Shown: positions 31,962 to 40,592 of the stretch, one piece after another | Layout of the letters: the number at the start of each line of letters is the position of its first letter | Numbering within the stretch: position 1 is the stretch's first letter | Source of the DNA: an uncultured Eubacteriales bacterium | Lineage (GTDB): Bacteria; Bacillota; Clostridia; Oscillospirales; QAMX01 | Length of the DNA: 42,089 bases | Assembly (NCBI GenBank): GCA_934546935.1 | Contig: CAKTEH010000017.1 | Location: forward strand, 1-42,089 | Direction of reading: 5' to 3' | The notes under the pieces: generated by a model | What the model was told of the DNA's origin: nothing | Seen by the model: the letters and a program-made list of their open reading frames with translations, nothing else | Databases searched by the model: none | Program-made: the position numbers and the translations under genes

Positions 31962-32699
31962 TCAGCGGAAATACATTTCCCGGATAACCAGGATGATAAA
32001 CAGCGCAACCGGCTGGTGCAGCAGGTATACCCACAGGCTCCAGCGCCCGATTTTTTCGAGAAACGCACAGCGCAGCCGGTAAAACCAGGCTGGCAGCCGG
32101 TGCGCAAAAATATACGGACCAGCCCATGCACCCAGTAGATAGACAAAAAACCATGGAAACAGCGGGTAGTAATCCGCAGAAACAAACCTGGCATTTTCAA
32201 ATCCGAAAAGCCAGAACCATCCGGAGTCCGGGACAACAACGGCGGTAAGCCAACCAAACAGCACGGTGAGCGTGATCCACAAAACCGGCGCAAGCGTGTG
32301 CGGGATGCGCGCGAGCGCGGGGCGCAGGAGCGCATAAAGGATCGCGCAGGCGGAGAGGCAGTGCAGGATACCAAAAACAATAAAATTGGCGGGGTTGTTT
32401 AAAAACGTGACCAGTGTTACCCCCAGAGAAATAACCGCAAGCTGCAGCCCGCGCCGGAGGTTGCTGCGCGAAACACAGGCGCTTGCCCCAGACAGCAACA
32501 CAAACAGGTATGCGCCAAGATAATGCAGCGCCATGCGTACAGGATGCTGCATGACGCCTTCGAATATGCCCAGATACGTCACGCAATCATATAAAATATG
32601 ATCGCCGATCATACCCAGGATCAGCACACCGCGGATGAGGTCAAGGGCGTGGATGCGTTCACGGGGCGAAGGCCCGGCCTGTGGAATCGGGATACGCAT
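31962..32699 (-). CDS. DUF1624-type membrane acyltransferase-like protein
   Basis: A 245-residue integral membrane protein with about seven spans. It opens with the motif RIHALDLIRGVLILGMIGDH and has YPLFPWFFVYLLGAW and SLWVYLLHQP, which fit the DUF1624/YeiB group related to heparan-alpha-glucosaminide N-acetyltransferase. Such proteins are believed to move acetyl groups across the membrane onto glycans, but bacterial substrates are mostly unknown. The ATG at 32699 overlaps the ychF stop as TGATG (a GTG at 32702 is an alternative), so it is translationally coupled to ychF, an unexpected partner. Confidence 0.78.
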   Translation of the reverse strand: MRIPIPQAGPSPRERIHALDLIRGVLILGMIGDHILYDCVTYLGIFEGVMQHPVRMALHYLGAYLFVLLSGASACVSRSNLRRGLQLAVISLGVTLVTFLNNPANFIVFGILHCLSACAILYALLRPALARIPHTLAPVLWITLTVLFGWLTAVVVPDSGWFWLFGFENARFVSADYYPLFPWFFVYLLGAWAGPYIFAHRLPAWFYRLRCAFLEKIGRWSLWVYLLHQPVALFIILVIREMYFR

Positions 32700-33793
32700 C
32701 ACACGTTAAACCGGAACACCACGACGTCGCCGTCGCGCATGACATAATCGCGGCCTTCGCTGCGCAGAAGCCCCTTTTCCTTGACTGCGGCCATTGTACC
32801 GCAGGCGACAAGGTCATCAAAGGAAACACATTCGGCGCGGATAAAACCGCGTTCAAAGTCGGAGTGGATCTTGCCGGCGGCCTGCGGGGCCTTTGTGCCG
32901 CGCTCAATCGTCCAGGCGCGGACTTCTTTTGGGCCGGCAGTGAGATAGGAAATCAGGCCGAGCTGCTCATAGCTCAATTTGATCAGGCGGGAAAGGCCGC
33001 TTTCCGTCTCCCCAAGTTCTTCCATAAACATTACGCGGTCTTCTTCGTCGAGCTCAGAGATATCCTGCTCGATCTTGGCGCAGATGGGCAGCACGCGCGC
33101 CCCTTCCCGCTGCGCAACCGCACAGACAGCTTTATAATATTCGTTTTCTTCGCCGCTGCGGAAGCCGTCTTCATCGAGGTTTGCCGCATAGATGACGGGT
33201 TTTGCGGTGATCAGCCCCGCGCCGGCAAGCCATGCCTTTTCCTCATCGGATCCGCATTCAAAGGTGGATGCGCGGTTTTCTTCTTCCAAATGCGCAAGCA
33301 GACGGCGGTAAAACGCCGCTTCCACGGCAAGCTTGCGGTCGCCCTTGGCCAGCTTTTCCGTGCGCTCGGCGCGGCGGGTCAGCATTTCCATGTCGGAGAG
33401 GATCAGTTCAAGGTTAATAGTCGTAATATCGTCGGCCGGATCAAGATCGCCGGAAACGTGAACGACGTTTTCATCCCGGAAGCAGCGCACAACATGGACG
33501 ATCGCGTCTACCTCACGGATGTTGGCCAGGAACTTGTTCCCCAGCCCTTCGCCACGCGACGCACCCTTTACCAGCCCTGCAATATCGACGAATTCAATCA
33601 CCGCAGGGGTGTATTTCTCCGGATTGTACATTTTTGCAAGCACATCCAGCCGCTCGTCCGGCACTGCGACAACGCCGACATTCGGGTCAATGGTGCAGAA
33701 AGGATAGTTTGCCGCTTCCGCGGCGGAATTGGTAATAGCATTAAACAAGGTGCTTTTGCCAACATTCGGCAGCCCTACGATACCCATTTGCAT
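32699..33793 (-). CDS. ychF: Redox-regulated ATPase/GTPase YchF
   Basis: A 364-residue Obg-family P-loop NTPase that prefers ATP and associates with ribosomes. The Walker A GLPNVGKS is at 7-14, DPNVGVV and DIAGLVKGASRGEGLGNKFL follow, then the coiled-coil insert and the C-terminal TGS-like domain (KEVRAWTIERGTKAPQAAG). Length matches the family closely. The start at 33793 has GGAGGG at 8 nt and lies 1 nt after the rpe stop (TAAAATG); the open frame extends far upstream inside rpe and is rejected. Confidence 0.96.
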   Translation of the reverse strand: MQMGIVGLPNVGKSTLFNAITNSAAEAANYPFCTIDPNVGVVAVPDERLDVLAKMYNPEKYTPAVIEFVDIAGLVKGASRGEGLGNKFLANIREVDAIVHVVRCFRDENVVHVSGDLDPADDITTINLELILSDMEMLTRRAERTEKLAKGDRKLAVEAAFYRRLLAHLEEENRASTFECGSDEEKAWLAGAGLITAKPVIYAANLDEDGFRSGEENEYYKAVCAVAQREGARVLPICAKIEQDISELDEEDRVMFMEELGETESGLSRLIKLSYEQLGLISYLTAGPKEVRAWTIERGTKAPQAAGKIHSDFERGFIRAECVSFDDLVACGTMAAVKEKGLLRSEGRDYVMRDGDVVVFRFNV

Positions 33794-33794
33794 T

Positions 33795-34454
33795 TTATAA
33801 GCCCTCCGTATTTGCGCGCAGCCCGGCGATTGCGGCGCCGATATCCGGCTGGCCAAAAACGGCGCTGCCCGCAACCACAACATTGATTCCATATTCGCAA
33901 ACTGCGCGGATATTTTTTGCGCCGATGCCGCCGTCGGCTTCCAGCTCACAGGCATAGCCGCCCGCGTCAATGGCGCGGCGCAGCGCCCGGATTTTGGGAA
34001 TCGTATCTTCCAAAAAACCCTGCCCTCCGAAGCCCGGCTCTACCGTCATCACAAGCAGCATCGAAAGCTCCGGAAGAAGCGGGAGGACAGTTTCGACGGG
34101 CGTACCCGGCTTAATGGAAACGCTGGGCCGCGCGCCAAGCGCTCGAATGCGGCGGATCTGGGCGAGCGTGTCGCCGTTTGCTTCAGCGTGGACGGTCAGG
34201 ATATCTGCACCGGCGGCAATAAATGCTTCAATATAATCGTCCGGATCGGTAATCATCAGATGCACATCCAGCGGCAGCTTTGTCGCTTTGCGCAAGGATT
34301 TCACCACCGGCACACCAATGGTAATATTGGGTACAAAATGCCCGTCCATGACGTCAACATGGATATAATCCGCGCCTGCAAGCCCGGCTTTTGTAATATC
34401 CCGTTCAAGGTTTGCAAAATCCGCGGAGAGGATCGACGGAGAAAGTTTAATCAT
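33795..34454 (-). CDS. rpe: Ribulose-phosphate 3-epimerase
   Basis: A 219-residue TIM-barrel enzyme interconverting ribulose-5-phosphate and xylulose-5-phosphate in the pentose phosphate pathway. Metal-binding and catalytic segments are intact: SPSILSADF, HVDVMDGHFVPN (His32, Asp34), LDVHLMI, VEPGFGGQGF and LEADGGIG. It is first in an operon with ychF and the DUF1624 gene, behind a consensus promoter. Downstream, pentoses released by the nearby arabinofuranosidase would need this step, though it is also a housekeeping enzyme. Confidence 0.97.
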   Translation of the reverse strand: MIKLSPSILSADFANLERDITKAGLAGADYIHVDVMDGHFVPNITIGVPVVKSLRKATKLPLDVHLMITDPDDYIEAFIAAGADILTVHAEANGDTLAQIRRIRALGARPSVSIKPGTPVETVLPLLPELSMLLVMTVEPGFGGQGFLEDTIPKIRALRRAIDAGGYACELEADGGIGAKNIRAVCEYGINVVVAGSAVFGQPDIGAAIAGLRANTEGL

Positions 34455-34536
34455 ATCCGATCACCTATGTATGAAAATCAGATTCCTGCGGGAACGCCGG
34501 CCGGCCGGCGCGAAATCGCCGCATCTATACAATTTT

Positions 34537-34565
34537 ATTCTATAACCTTTTGCCCGGGATGTCAA
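34537..34565 (-). promoter_or_regulatory. Strong promoter of rpe operon
   Basis: On the minus strand a perfect TTGACA (34560-34565), 17 nt, TAGAAT (34537-34542). It is the closest match to the sigma-A consensus in the window. Confidence 0.85.
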
Positions 34566-34730
34566 CTCCACGTGCGGCCGGAGAGCTTTTTCCGGATTTT
34601 GCTCAAAGCGTTTACATGAATACGGGCGTATATAAAATTTACTGGCGCCCGGCTGAAAAAGCGGCCTTGCTGAAAAGAATCCCGGGCATGCCGCGCCGGT
34701 ATGGGATACATACCGATCCGGGCAAAGTTT

Positions 34731-35180
34731 CTATACGGCTGTAGAGCGTACAAACAGCTGGTCAACTGTATGGTAGATCGTATTGTAATCCCCCAGTTTA
34801 ACAAACCCGTACTTTTCATATAAGCCGGTTTCGCCACTGAGAATATAGACGCTCTCATATCCAAGCATACGCGCATAACCCATCGCCTTATGGATCATAC
34901 ATTGTGAAATTCGTCTGCCTCTGTGTCTTTCGTCTACAAAGACAAATCCAATAAAAGGGGTAAAATCATAGATGTCCGGCAGCTCGTCTTTTTGGGTAAG
35001 CGTACAAAATCCCATGATCTCCCCGCCCTCACAGGCTGCAAACACCCTTTCCCAGGGCAAAAATGCAGTTTGTTTCATTCTTTCTGCAAGGATAGGGCCC
35101 GCTCTCCAGGAACACACTTGTGCAAACTGCATTGTTTTATCCCAATATGGATGGCTTTTGGTCATTGCGATAACTTCCAC
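34731..35180 (-). CDS. GNAT-family N-acetyltransferase
   Basis: A 149-residue acetyl-CoA-dependent acetyltransferase. Motif A is seen as FIGFVFVDERHRGRRIS (about residues 77-93), with the pyrophosphate-binding loop RHRGRRI in place of the usual Q/RxxGxG/A, and the C-terminal LYEKYGFVKLG of motif B. The start is uncertain: GTG 35180 has AGGAGAGG 11-14 nt upstream, while ATG 35165 has only GGAAG at 8 nt. The acceptor is unknown. It lies 120 nt after the Sel1 gene on the same strand and may or may not share its transcript. Confidence 0.82.
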   Translation of the reverse strand: MEVIAMTKSHPYWDKTMQFAQVCSWRAGPILAERMKQTAFLPWERVFAACEGGEIMGFCTLTQKDELPDIYDFTPFIGFVFVDERHRGRRISQCMIHKAMGYARMLGYESVYILSGETGLYEKYGFVKLGDYNTIYHTVDQLFVRSTAV

Positions 35181-35300
35181 GATCTTTTAGGCCTCTCCTG
35201 ATATTCCTGTTCTTTGTTGCAGTTCCGGTTGAAATTTAAAAGACTTGCTTTTTGTATGAGTCTTGCCGTGCCAGGCAGATACAGCGAACGCCTTCGGCTT

Positions 35301-36623
35301 TTACGGGGATTTTTTTGTTTCCGGCGTTTCTTGTTTCTCCAGCCAGCCCGCCGCCTGGGCAATACCCGCTTCAGCCGCAGAACGCATATATTCCGCCGCT
35401 TTTTCCGCATCAGCCTGCGTCCCTACGCCTTCGGCGTAGCAGATACCCGCGTTATATGCTGAAGCCGCATTTCCCATCCCGGCTGCAAGCTCAAAATAAT
35501 ACAGGGCAATATAAGGGTTAAAGCACACGCCTGTACCCTCGTAGTAACATACGCCCAGCGCATGGACGGCATCGGCAAGCCCGCCCTGCGCGGCAGTTTG
35601 GAAGTACTGTACAGCCGCGACGTAATTTTTTGCTGTGCCGCGGCCGTGGTAAAGGCAGCGGCCATAGGTATACGCCGCGCGTACATCGCCAAAATCCGCC
35701 GCGGCCTTGGAAAACGCAGCGGCCTTCATATCGTCCTGCCCAGCCGTATCCCCTTCATACAGGCATGCGCCAAGGAAGGACTGCGCCTGGATATTCCCCG
35801 CCTGCGCGGCACAGGCAAACAGGGAAAGCGCCTGTGTTTTATCCTGCTTTATCCCCTGCCCGGTCCATAATAACAGCCCATACAGGTACTGCCCGCGCGG
35901 GTTTTCGCCGTCTGCAGCGGCTTTGGCATACTGCGCGGCTTTGGCGTAGCTCTGCGGAAGCCCAAAGCTTCCATAATAATACCCCTCGGCAAGTTCATAG
36001 GCTGCACGCGCGCTGCCGTCCTGCGCTGCCCGGGCAAGGGCCGTAATACCCGCTTCCGTTTGGCCGCCGTACAGCAGGGCAAGCGCCTGAAAACAGGCGC
36101 CTTCCAGCGCCGGGCTTCCGGTAAGCGCTTCCGCATAGAGAAGCACCTGCCCCGCGTCCGCATCATAGCCGGCACAGAAGCCCAGCGCGCAGGCGAGATC
36201 CCGCAGGCGGAAAAAGCTATGCCCACCGATATTGTAAATCTTACAGTCCACCATATTGCCGTCTACAGAAAGGGTCCATGCGCTTTCCGCGCAGCTCAAG
36301 CTCAAATCTTCGCCGGGCACAGTTGGCGTACCGCCGGTTTTTTCAAAACGTGTGACATCGACGCGGCACGCCTGTTCATCGGCCTCCAGCGAAAAACAGT
36401 GGATACTGCCGGAAAGCAGGGCGGCGAGATCCCGCAGGCGGAAGTAGGTATACCCTTCGATATTATAGGCGTCAAGGGAAACCGCGTTGCCGTTATAAAC
36501 CAGCGTTTGCGTGCTGTATACCGCGCGTACAGCCTGCGCACGCGCGGGCAGGAGCAGCAGCAGCACCGCTATGGAAAGCAGGATGGACAAGAGCTTTTTC
36601 CGTTTATTTAAAGCCATGTTCAT
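35301..36623 (-). CDS. Secreted Sel1-repeat protein with stalk-like N-terminus
   Basis: A 440-residue exported protein. A basic head and hydrophobic signal (about 7-31, ending ARAQA) lead into two copies of a copper-amine-oxidase/stalk-type unit (YNIEGYTYFRLRDLAALL and YNIGGHSFFRLRDLACAL), then about seven Sel1-like TPR repeats of ~36 residues from about 185 to the end (for example AAQYAKAAADGENPRGQYLYG). Sel1 arrays are protein-binding scaffolds; the stalk units are typical of surface proteins in Clostridia. It starts 3 nt after the toroid gene stop, with GGAG at 9 nt, so it is coupled to it. The partner is unknown. Confidence 0.82.
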   Translation of the reverse strand: MNMALNKRKKLLSILLSIAVLLLLLPARAQAVRAVYSTQTLVYNGNAVSLDAYNIEGYTYFRLRDLAALLSGSIHCFSLEADEQACRVDVTRFEKTGGTPTVPGEDLSLSCAESAWTLSVDGNMVDCKIYNIGGHSFFRLRDLACALGFCAGYDADAGQVLLYAEALTGSPALEGACFQALALLYGGQTEAGITALARAAQDGSARAAYELAEGYYYGSFGLPQSYAKAAQYAKAAADGENPRGQYLYGLLLWTGQGIKQDKTQALSLFACAAQAGNIQAQSFLGACLYEGDTAGQDDMKAAAFSKAAADFGDVRAAYTYGRCLYHGRGTAKNYVAAVQYFQTAAQGGLADAVHALGVCYYEGTGVCFNPYIALYYFELAAGMGNAASAYNAGICYAEGVGTQADAEKAAEYMRSAAEAGIAQAAGWLEKQETPETKKSP

Positions 36624-36626
36624 TGT

Positions 36627-38549
36627 TTATTTCTCCGGCGCTTCCGGCTGGACATAGCAGATCACGCTATGCGTATCCCCTGTGCAGATATCGAACCGCT
36701 GTGCGCCGAACAGCGCATGGCAGAAGGGATTGTCATAGCGCGGGTAATCGTGCAGCGCAACCGCTTTCCCGCATACCGTCAGCGGGCGCGTCCATCCGAA
36801 GCACATTTCCCCCTGCGAAGGCGATTGATAGCTAAAATCAAAGGTATCGCCGCACAGCGCATCCTCGGCAAAAGCGTCTGTAAATGCGGTAAAGCTTCCG
36901 TTTTGCGCCTTGGATCCAAGCTCGCATACCCAAACGTTTGCATGGCCGGGCGCCATAAGTTCATACGGCCGCATGGTTCCAGATTTTTCCTTCCAGCCCT
37001 CACCATAGACTGTCCGGTACAAAAGCGCGCGCGGCGCAACCCATCGCGCAGGATTGAGAGAACGCAGAGCAATATATGCCTCGCCTTTACGGCCAAAAAC
37101 CCAGCCGCCCCGCTCGACTACTTCGTCGAACTCCCGCTGCGGGAAATAGGCGTGGGTATAGAGAAAATCGACAAAATCCGGATGCGTGCGGTAAACGGCA
37201 AGCACGACGTTTTCATGCGCGGCGGCGCGCGGGAGGATCAGGTTCCCGGCAAGCTGGTTTGGCCGTGCTGAATAGTCCTCGCTGCCCGGGTTCGTAGTAA
37301 AGACCACGCAGCGGCCGCCGAGCGTTGCGCTCCACGGATGCTGCTGGTAGCCGCGCCGTCCGGGCCGGAAATCCTGCGCACAGGAGAGCATATAGTCGGG
37401 CGTTTTATAGGTATACAGATCTACGGCGGTCATTGCCGTGCAGTCCGGCGTGCCGGCGGGCGCAGGAACGCCTGCGGCATCAAGCATCCGGTATTGTTCC
37501 TGATAGGCAAAAACGCGGTTATTCATCCAGTTGTAATAGGGGAAAACGCGGGTAGAGTTGTCCACGGTCAGGCGGTGGGAATAAGCCTGAATGCCCCAGA
37601 AAAGCATAATGTTTTCAGGGTCCTGCGGGTCTATGCCGTACTGCATGGCCTCCTCGACCTCGATGGACATATGCTCGCGGCCAATCATCACCGGACGGCG
37701 GTCGAGCGCGGCGGCGCGGACTGCGTCCGGGCAGCGGTAGTCGTAGCAGGCAAGAAGCAACGCGGGGGTGTTGGCGTCGGTATCCGCGCCCTCGCCCCAA
37801 AGCAGGCGGCAAATCGGCGATGTGTCCTGGAAACATGGATCCATGAGCTGTTGGGTATAGGTGCGGCCATGAGAGCCGGACAGCTCACCGCGGAAGCTGT
37901 TGACAGCGAGATCGAAAGCCAGCGTGTCAATTAAGGCGCGGCAGTTTTGACGGAGGTCTTCCTCGTCGGCGTAATACGCAATACCCAGAAGGCCAAGGAT
38001 GTCTTCCATATAGTAATCGCAGGTCCACTCAGAAAAGCCGAAGCGGGCGCGCCATCCAATCCAACGCCGCAGGCAGCGCGTTGCATGCGCCTTGTGCCAG
38101 GCGCCGGTTTCGCCGTTGGAAAATACCGCGTCGGGAAACATCTGCCCGGCGAGATATTCAGCGCTGTGGTAGAGTATCTGATGGTTTTCGGTAAAGAAGC
38201 AGGCGTGCACTTCGCCCGGTTCGTCAAGCCAGTATTTAAAGCCAATAAGCGCATGCTCAATCGTCTTTGCATAGCCCTCGTCCAGCCTTGTGCCGCGATG
38301 CTCGCGCAACATACGCACCAGAGCCGGAATATTGAATTCCGCGCAGTCATGCCGGGTACGCACCCAGTCGAGCGCTGCGTCAATATTCGGATAGCAGACC
38401 GGGCCGTTCCATTCGCCAAGCCGGATAAGCTCCATGCGCGCAAGCTCCACATAGGGCGTGCGCAGGTCATAAAACGAGATCTGGCCGACCGGCTGCATCC
38501 GGTCGCCTTCAACAACCTTTTTCAAGTAAGCGAGATTTTGCTCCTGCAT
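36627..38549 (-). CDS. Large (alpha/alpha)-toroid-like protein of unknown function
   Basis: A 640-residue protein without signal peptide or membrane span. The first ~400 residues are helical with conserved-looking motifs: FFTENHQILYHSAEYLAGQ (about 118-136), FGFSEWTCDYY, LAVNSFRGELSGSHGR. The rest is beta-rich. This recalls the helical-toroid plus beta-sandwich layout of heparinase/alginate-lyase-type polysaccharide enzymes, and similar hypothetical proteins occur in Firmicutes; I cannot name a characterised member. ENH, the Tyr pair and SGSHGR are candidate active-site residues. It lies between a membrane protein and a secreted Sel1 protein in one operon. Confidence 0.7.
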   Translation of the reverse strand: MQEQNLAYLKKVVEGDRMQPVGQISFYDLRTPYVELARMELIRLGEWNGPVCYPNIDAALDWVRTRHDCAEFNIPALVRMLREHRGTRLDEGYAKTIEHALIGFKYWLDEPGEVHACFFTENHQILYHSAEYLAGQMFPDAVFSNGETGAWHKAHATRCLRRWIGWRARFGFSEWTCDYYMEDILGLLGIAYYADEEDLRQNCRALIDTLAFDLAVNSFRGELSGSHGRTYTQQLMDPCFQDTSPICRLLWGEGADTDANTPALLLACYDYRCPDAVRAAALDRRPVMIGREHMSIEVEEAMQYGIDPQDPENIMLFWGIQAYSHRLTVDNSTRVFPYYNWMNNRVFAYQEQYRMLDAAGVPAPAGTPDCTAMTAVDLYTYKTPDYMLSCAQDFRPGRRGYQQHPWSATLGGRCVVFTTNPGSEDYSARPNQLAGNLILPRAAAHENVVLAVYRTHPDFVDFLYTHAYFPQREFDEVVERGGWVFGRKGEAYIALRSLNPARWVAPRALLYRTVYGEGWKEKSGTMRPYELMAPGHANVWVCELGSKAQNGSFTAFTDAFAEDALCGDTFDFSYQSPSQGEMCFGWTRPLTVCGKAVALHDYPRYDNPFCHALFGAQRFDICTGDTHSVICYVQPEAPEK

Positions 38550-38590
38550 AGCGTTTTCCTTTCGGTTAATCTTTTCAAAAATCCGGGGAA

Positions 38591-40309
38591 TTAGTCCTCC
38601 TGGACAAGACTTGCCGAGACAATCCCTCCGGAAACGGCATCAGCCTGGTAGCGCAGCCCGACCCGGTCGCCGATGTCGAGGATGACAGCGGTGGGGTCGT
38701 CTGCTGCGGAAACAACATAATAAAGCTCGTCATCAAGCAGGCGGATATAGATGCAGGTATTGCCGTCGATTACAGCCTGTCGGATATCGGCGATTACGCC
38801 GGAAACAGTCTGGCTGCCGGGCATACCCGTATCGAAGTGGATCTCCTCCTCAGAAACGATATCGCGTTCAAGCAACATGGTCTCGTAATTGGCCGCACAC
38901 TCGGAAACGGAATAGCCAGCAGCGACAATCTGGTATTGCTGAACGTTGACCATAGCGTACATCTTGACAAGGCTGGATGCATCCTTCAGCGCCATAAAAT
39001 AGGTCGGCTGTCCGGAAATATTCAAAAGCAGCGGGAAGGTAGCCTGGTAACTGTATTGCTGCACTGCGCCCTGGGCCGAGCTCATCGCGGAATATTCCTC
39101 GGCGCCTGCGCAGGAATAATAACGCGCTTCTTTGGTACGCTGGTTGACGAGGATAAAACCAACATTGCCGCGGTCGGCAGAAACGGAAGTAATGCCGGTA
39201 TAAAGCCAGACGTCGTCGTCCATAGCAATATAATTATAACCGTCGGTGGTTTCGGTACAGTCGCGCTGGCCGAAGATGGAGTTGAAAAACCCATTATGGT
39301 AGCGTCCGTAATAATCATACTGTTCGATGATCAGAGAAGCCGTATAAGCGCGGTCAACCCAGGTAGGGACCTCTTCAATGGGGTAGTAACTATGGTCTCC
39401 GGTGACGGCGTTGACCATAACGACGCCCGCCACATCCGTACCGCTGAACAGCCCGATGGTCTTTTTAACCACGGTCGCAATCCAGTAGGGCGTGCCATCG
39501 TCATCAATCTCAAAGTTGACGTCTTCAAATATCTTGGTTGGGTAGTGGAAACGCAAATAACGTATGATATCGCGGGAGAAATATTCTGAAGGCGAATAAC
39601 GGATGCCGCCCTCCACACGTTCGACAGTAACCTCCTGCGTGACCATGTCGACGATCATATAGGCCGGTATACCGGAGGAACGGTTATTCCACCATTTGAT
39701 GACGTCTCCATAATCAAGATAGGAAACGCGCACCGGCCTGTCGCGGTAATTGATCTGCGCGGAAGTATCATTGACGGTAAATTGGGAGACGAGCTCTGCA
39801 AGCTCGCCGAGCTTGCGGTCGGCCAGCGTCCCGGCAGAGCGGGAATCGAGCATGGGGATCTGGTCAAAAGAGATTTCCGCAACCTCTTGGGCAAAGTCCC
39901 CGGTTTCCAGCGGCAGAAGCGCCGCATAGTCTTGCGCACGAAAGACAACCCAGCCGGCAACGCTGCCCACAAGCATTACGGCAAGCAGGGCAAGCACAAT
40001 ATAAAACGGGATAGCTGCGTGTTTTCGGACAGTGCGCAGATAGCCGCCGGCATCTGACGCGCGGAACCCTCCGGTCAGCACGGTCAGAACCGTAAAGATG
40101 ATGCAAAGGAACAACAGGAATACATAGAATTCAACTGCCTGAAGGTTAAGGGCAGGAAGCTTGAAATAAAAGACAAGCGCGCCCAACGCCAGTGTAATCA
40201 AAAGGTTAAGCAGCACGCGTGCAAAGGGGCTGCGGATGCGTTTGGGCTTCCCCCGCACGCCCTGGTAAGTGTAAGTGCCGTCGGAATTTTGTTTGAAATG
40301 GAATGTCAT
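38591..40309 (-). CDS. Three-TM membrane protein with large soluble domain, unknown function
   Basis: A 572-residue protein. Three hydrophobic spans lie at about 32-50, 60-79 and 99-122, followed by a soluble domain of ~450 residues ending in a small beta-barrel-like segment (VILDIGDRVGLRYQADAVSGG). I recognise conserved-looking stretches (VAGVVMVNAVTGDHSYYPIEEVPTWVDRAY) but no named family. ATG 40309 follows AAAGGAGG at 8 nt; the upstream in-frame TTG/ATG extension lacks a site. It is the first gene of the operon with the toroid-like and Sel1 genes and has a TATAAT 50 nt upstream. Confidence 0.78.
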   Translation of the reverse strand: MTFHFKQNSDGTYTYQGVRGKPKRIRSPFARVLLNLLITLALGALVFYFKLPALNLQAVEFYVFLLFLCIIFTVLTVLTGGFRASDAGGYLRTVRKHAAIPFYIVLALLAVMLVGSVAGWVVFRAQDYAALLPLETGDFAQEVAEISFDQIPMLDSRSAGTLADRKLGELAELVSQFTVNDTSAQINYRDRPVRVSYLDYGDVIKWWNNRSSGIPAYMIVDMVTQEVTVERVEGGIRYSPSEYFSRDIIRYLRFHYPTKIFEDVNFEIDDDGTPYWIATVVKKTIGLFSGTDVAGVVMVNAVTGDHSYYPIEEVPTWVDRAYTASLIIEQYDYYGRYHNGFFNSIFGQRDCTETTDGYNYIAMDDDVWLYTGITSVSADRGNVGFILVNQRTKEARYYSCAGAEEYSAMSSAQGAVQQYSYQATFPLLLNISGQPTYFMALKDASSLVKMYAMVNVQQYQIVAAGYSVSECAANYETMLLERDIVSEEEIHFDTGMPGSQTVSGVIADIRQAVIDGNTCIYIRLLDDELYYVVSAADDPTAVILDIGDRVGLRYQADAVSGGIVSASLVQED

Positions 40310-40359
40310 TACGTTTTCCTCCTTTTGCAGATGCAGGCTGGCCTTATCCAACAGCTTCT

Positions 40360-40365
40360 ATTATA
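40360..40365 (-). promoter_or_regulatory. -10 element of the membrane/toroid/Sel1 operon
   Basis: A perfect TATAAT on the minus strand (40360-40365). No good -35 is seen at 16-18 nt (TAGCTT at 17), so a regulator may help. Confidence 0.45.
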
Positions 40366-40450
40366 CGCGATACAGTGCAGGAAAGCTATGCATTTTTTGT
40401 TTTTTGGATCAAAAGAAAAGAATTAAGGAAATACACTAATAGAAAAGCAA

Positions 40451-40479
40451 AAAGATGAGTCTTATAAGGACTCATCTTT
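40451..40479. terminator. Bidirectional terminator
   Basis: An 11-bp perfect stem AAAGATGAGTC/GACTCATCTTT in an A/T-rich context, near the border to the AT-rich mobile region. Confidence 0.7.
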
Positions 40480-40504
40480 GAAAGTAGTGACCTATTCTGA
40501 TACG

Positions 40505-40560
40505 AAATGCACACCCCACCGACCTTTCGTGTAAAGGTTCAAAGGGTGTGCATTTTTTAA
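40505..40560 (+). terminator. Double-stem hairpin with T run
   Basis: Outer arms AAATGCACACCC/GGGTGTGCATTT (40505-40516 with 40544-40555) enclose an inner stem (ACCTTT/AAAGGT), followed by TTTTTTAATT. It reads as a rightward terminator, or as the flank of the recombinase relic, whose stop lies just beyond it. Confidence 0.6.
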
Positions 40561-40592
40561 TTATTCCCCGTCAAAGAAAAAAGCCGGAGCAG

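Noticed and set aside
32681..33886. A 401-codon open frame antisense to ychF
   Set aside because: Overlaps an intact essential-type gene; no domain.
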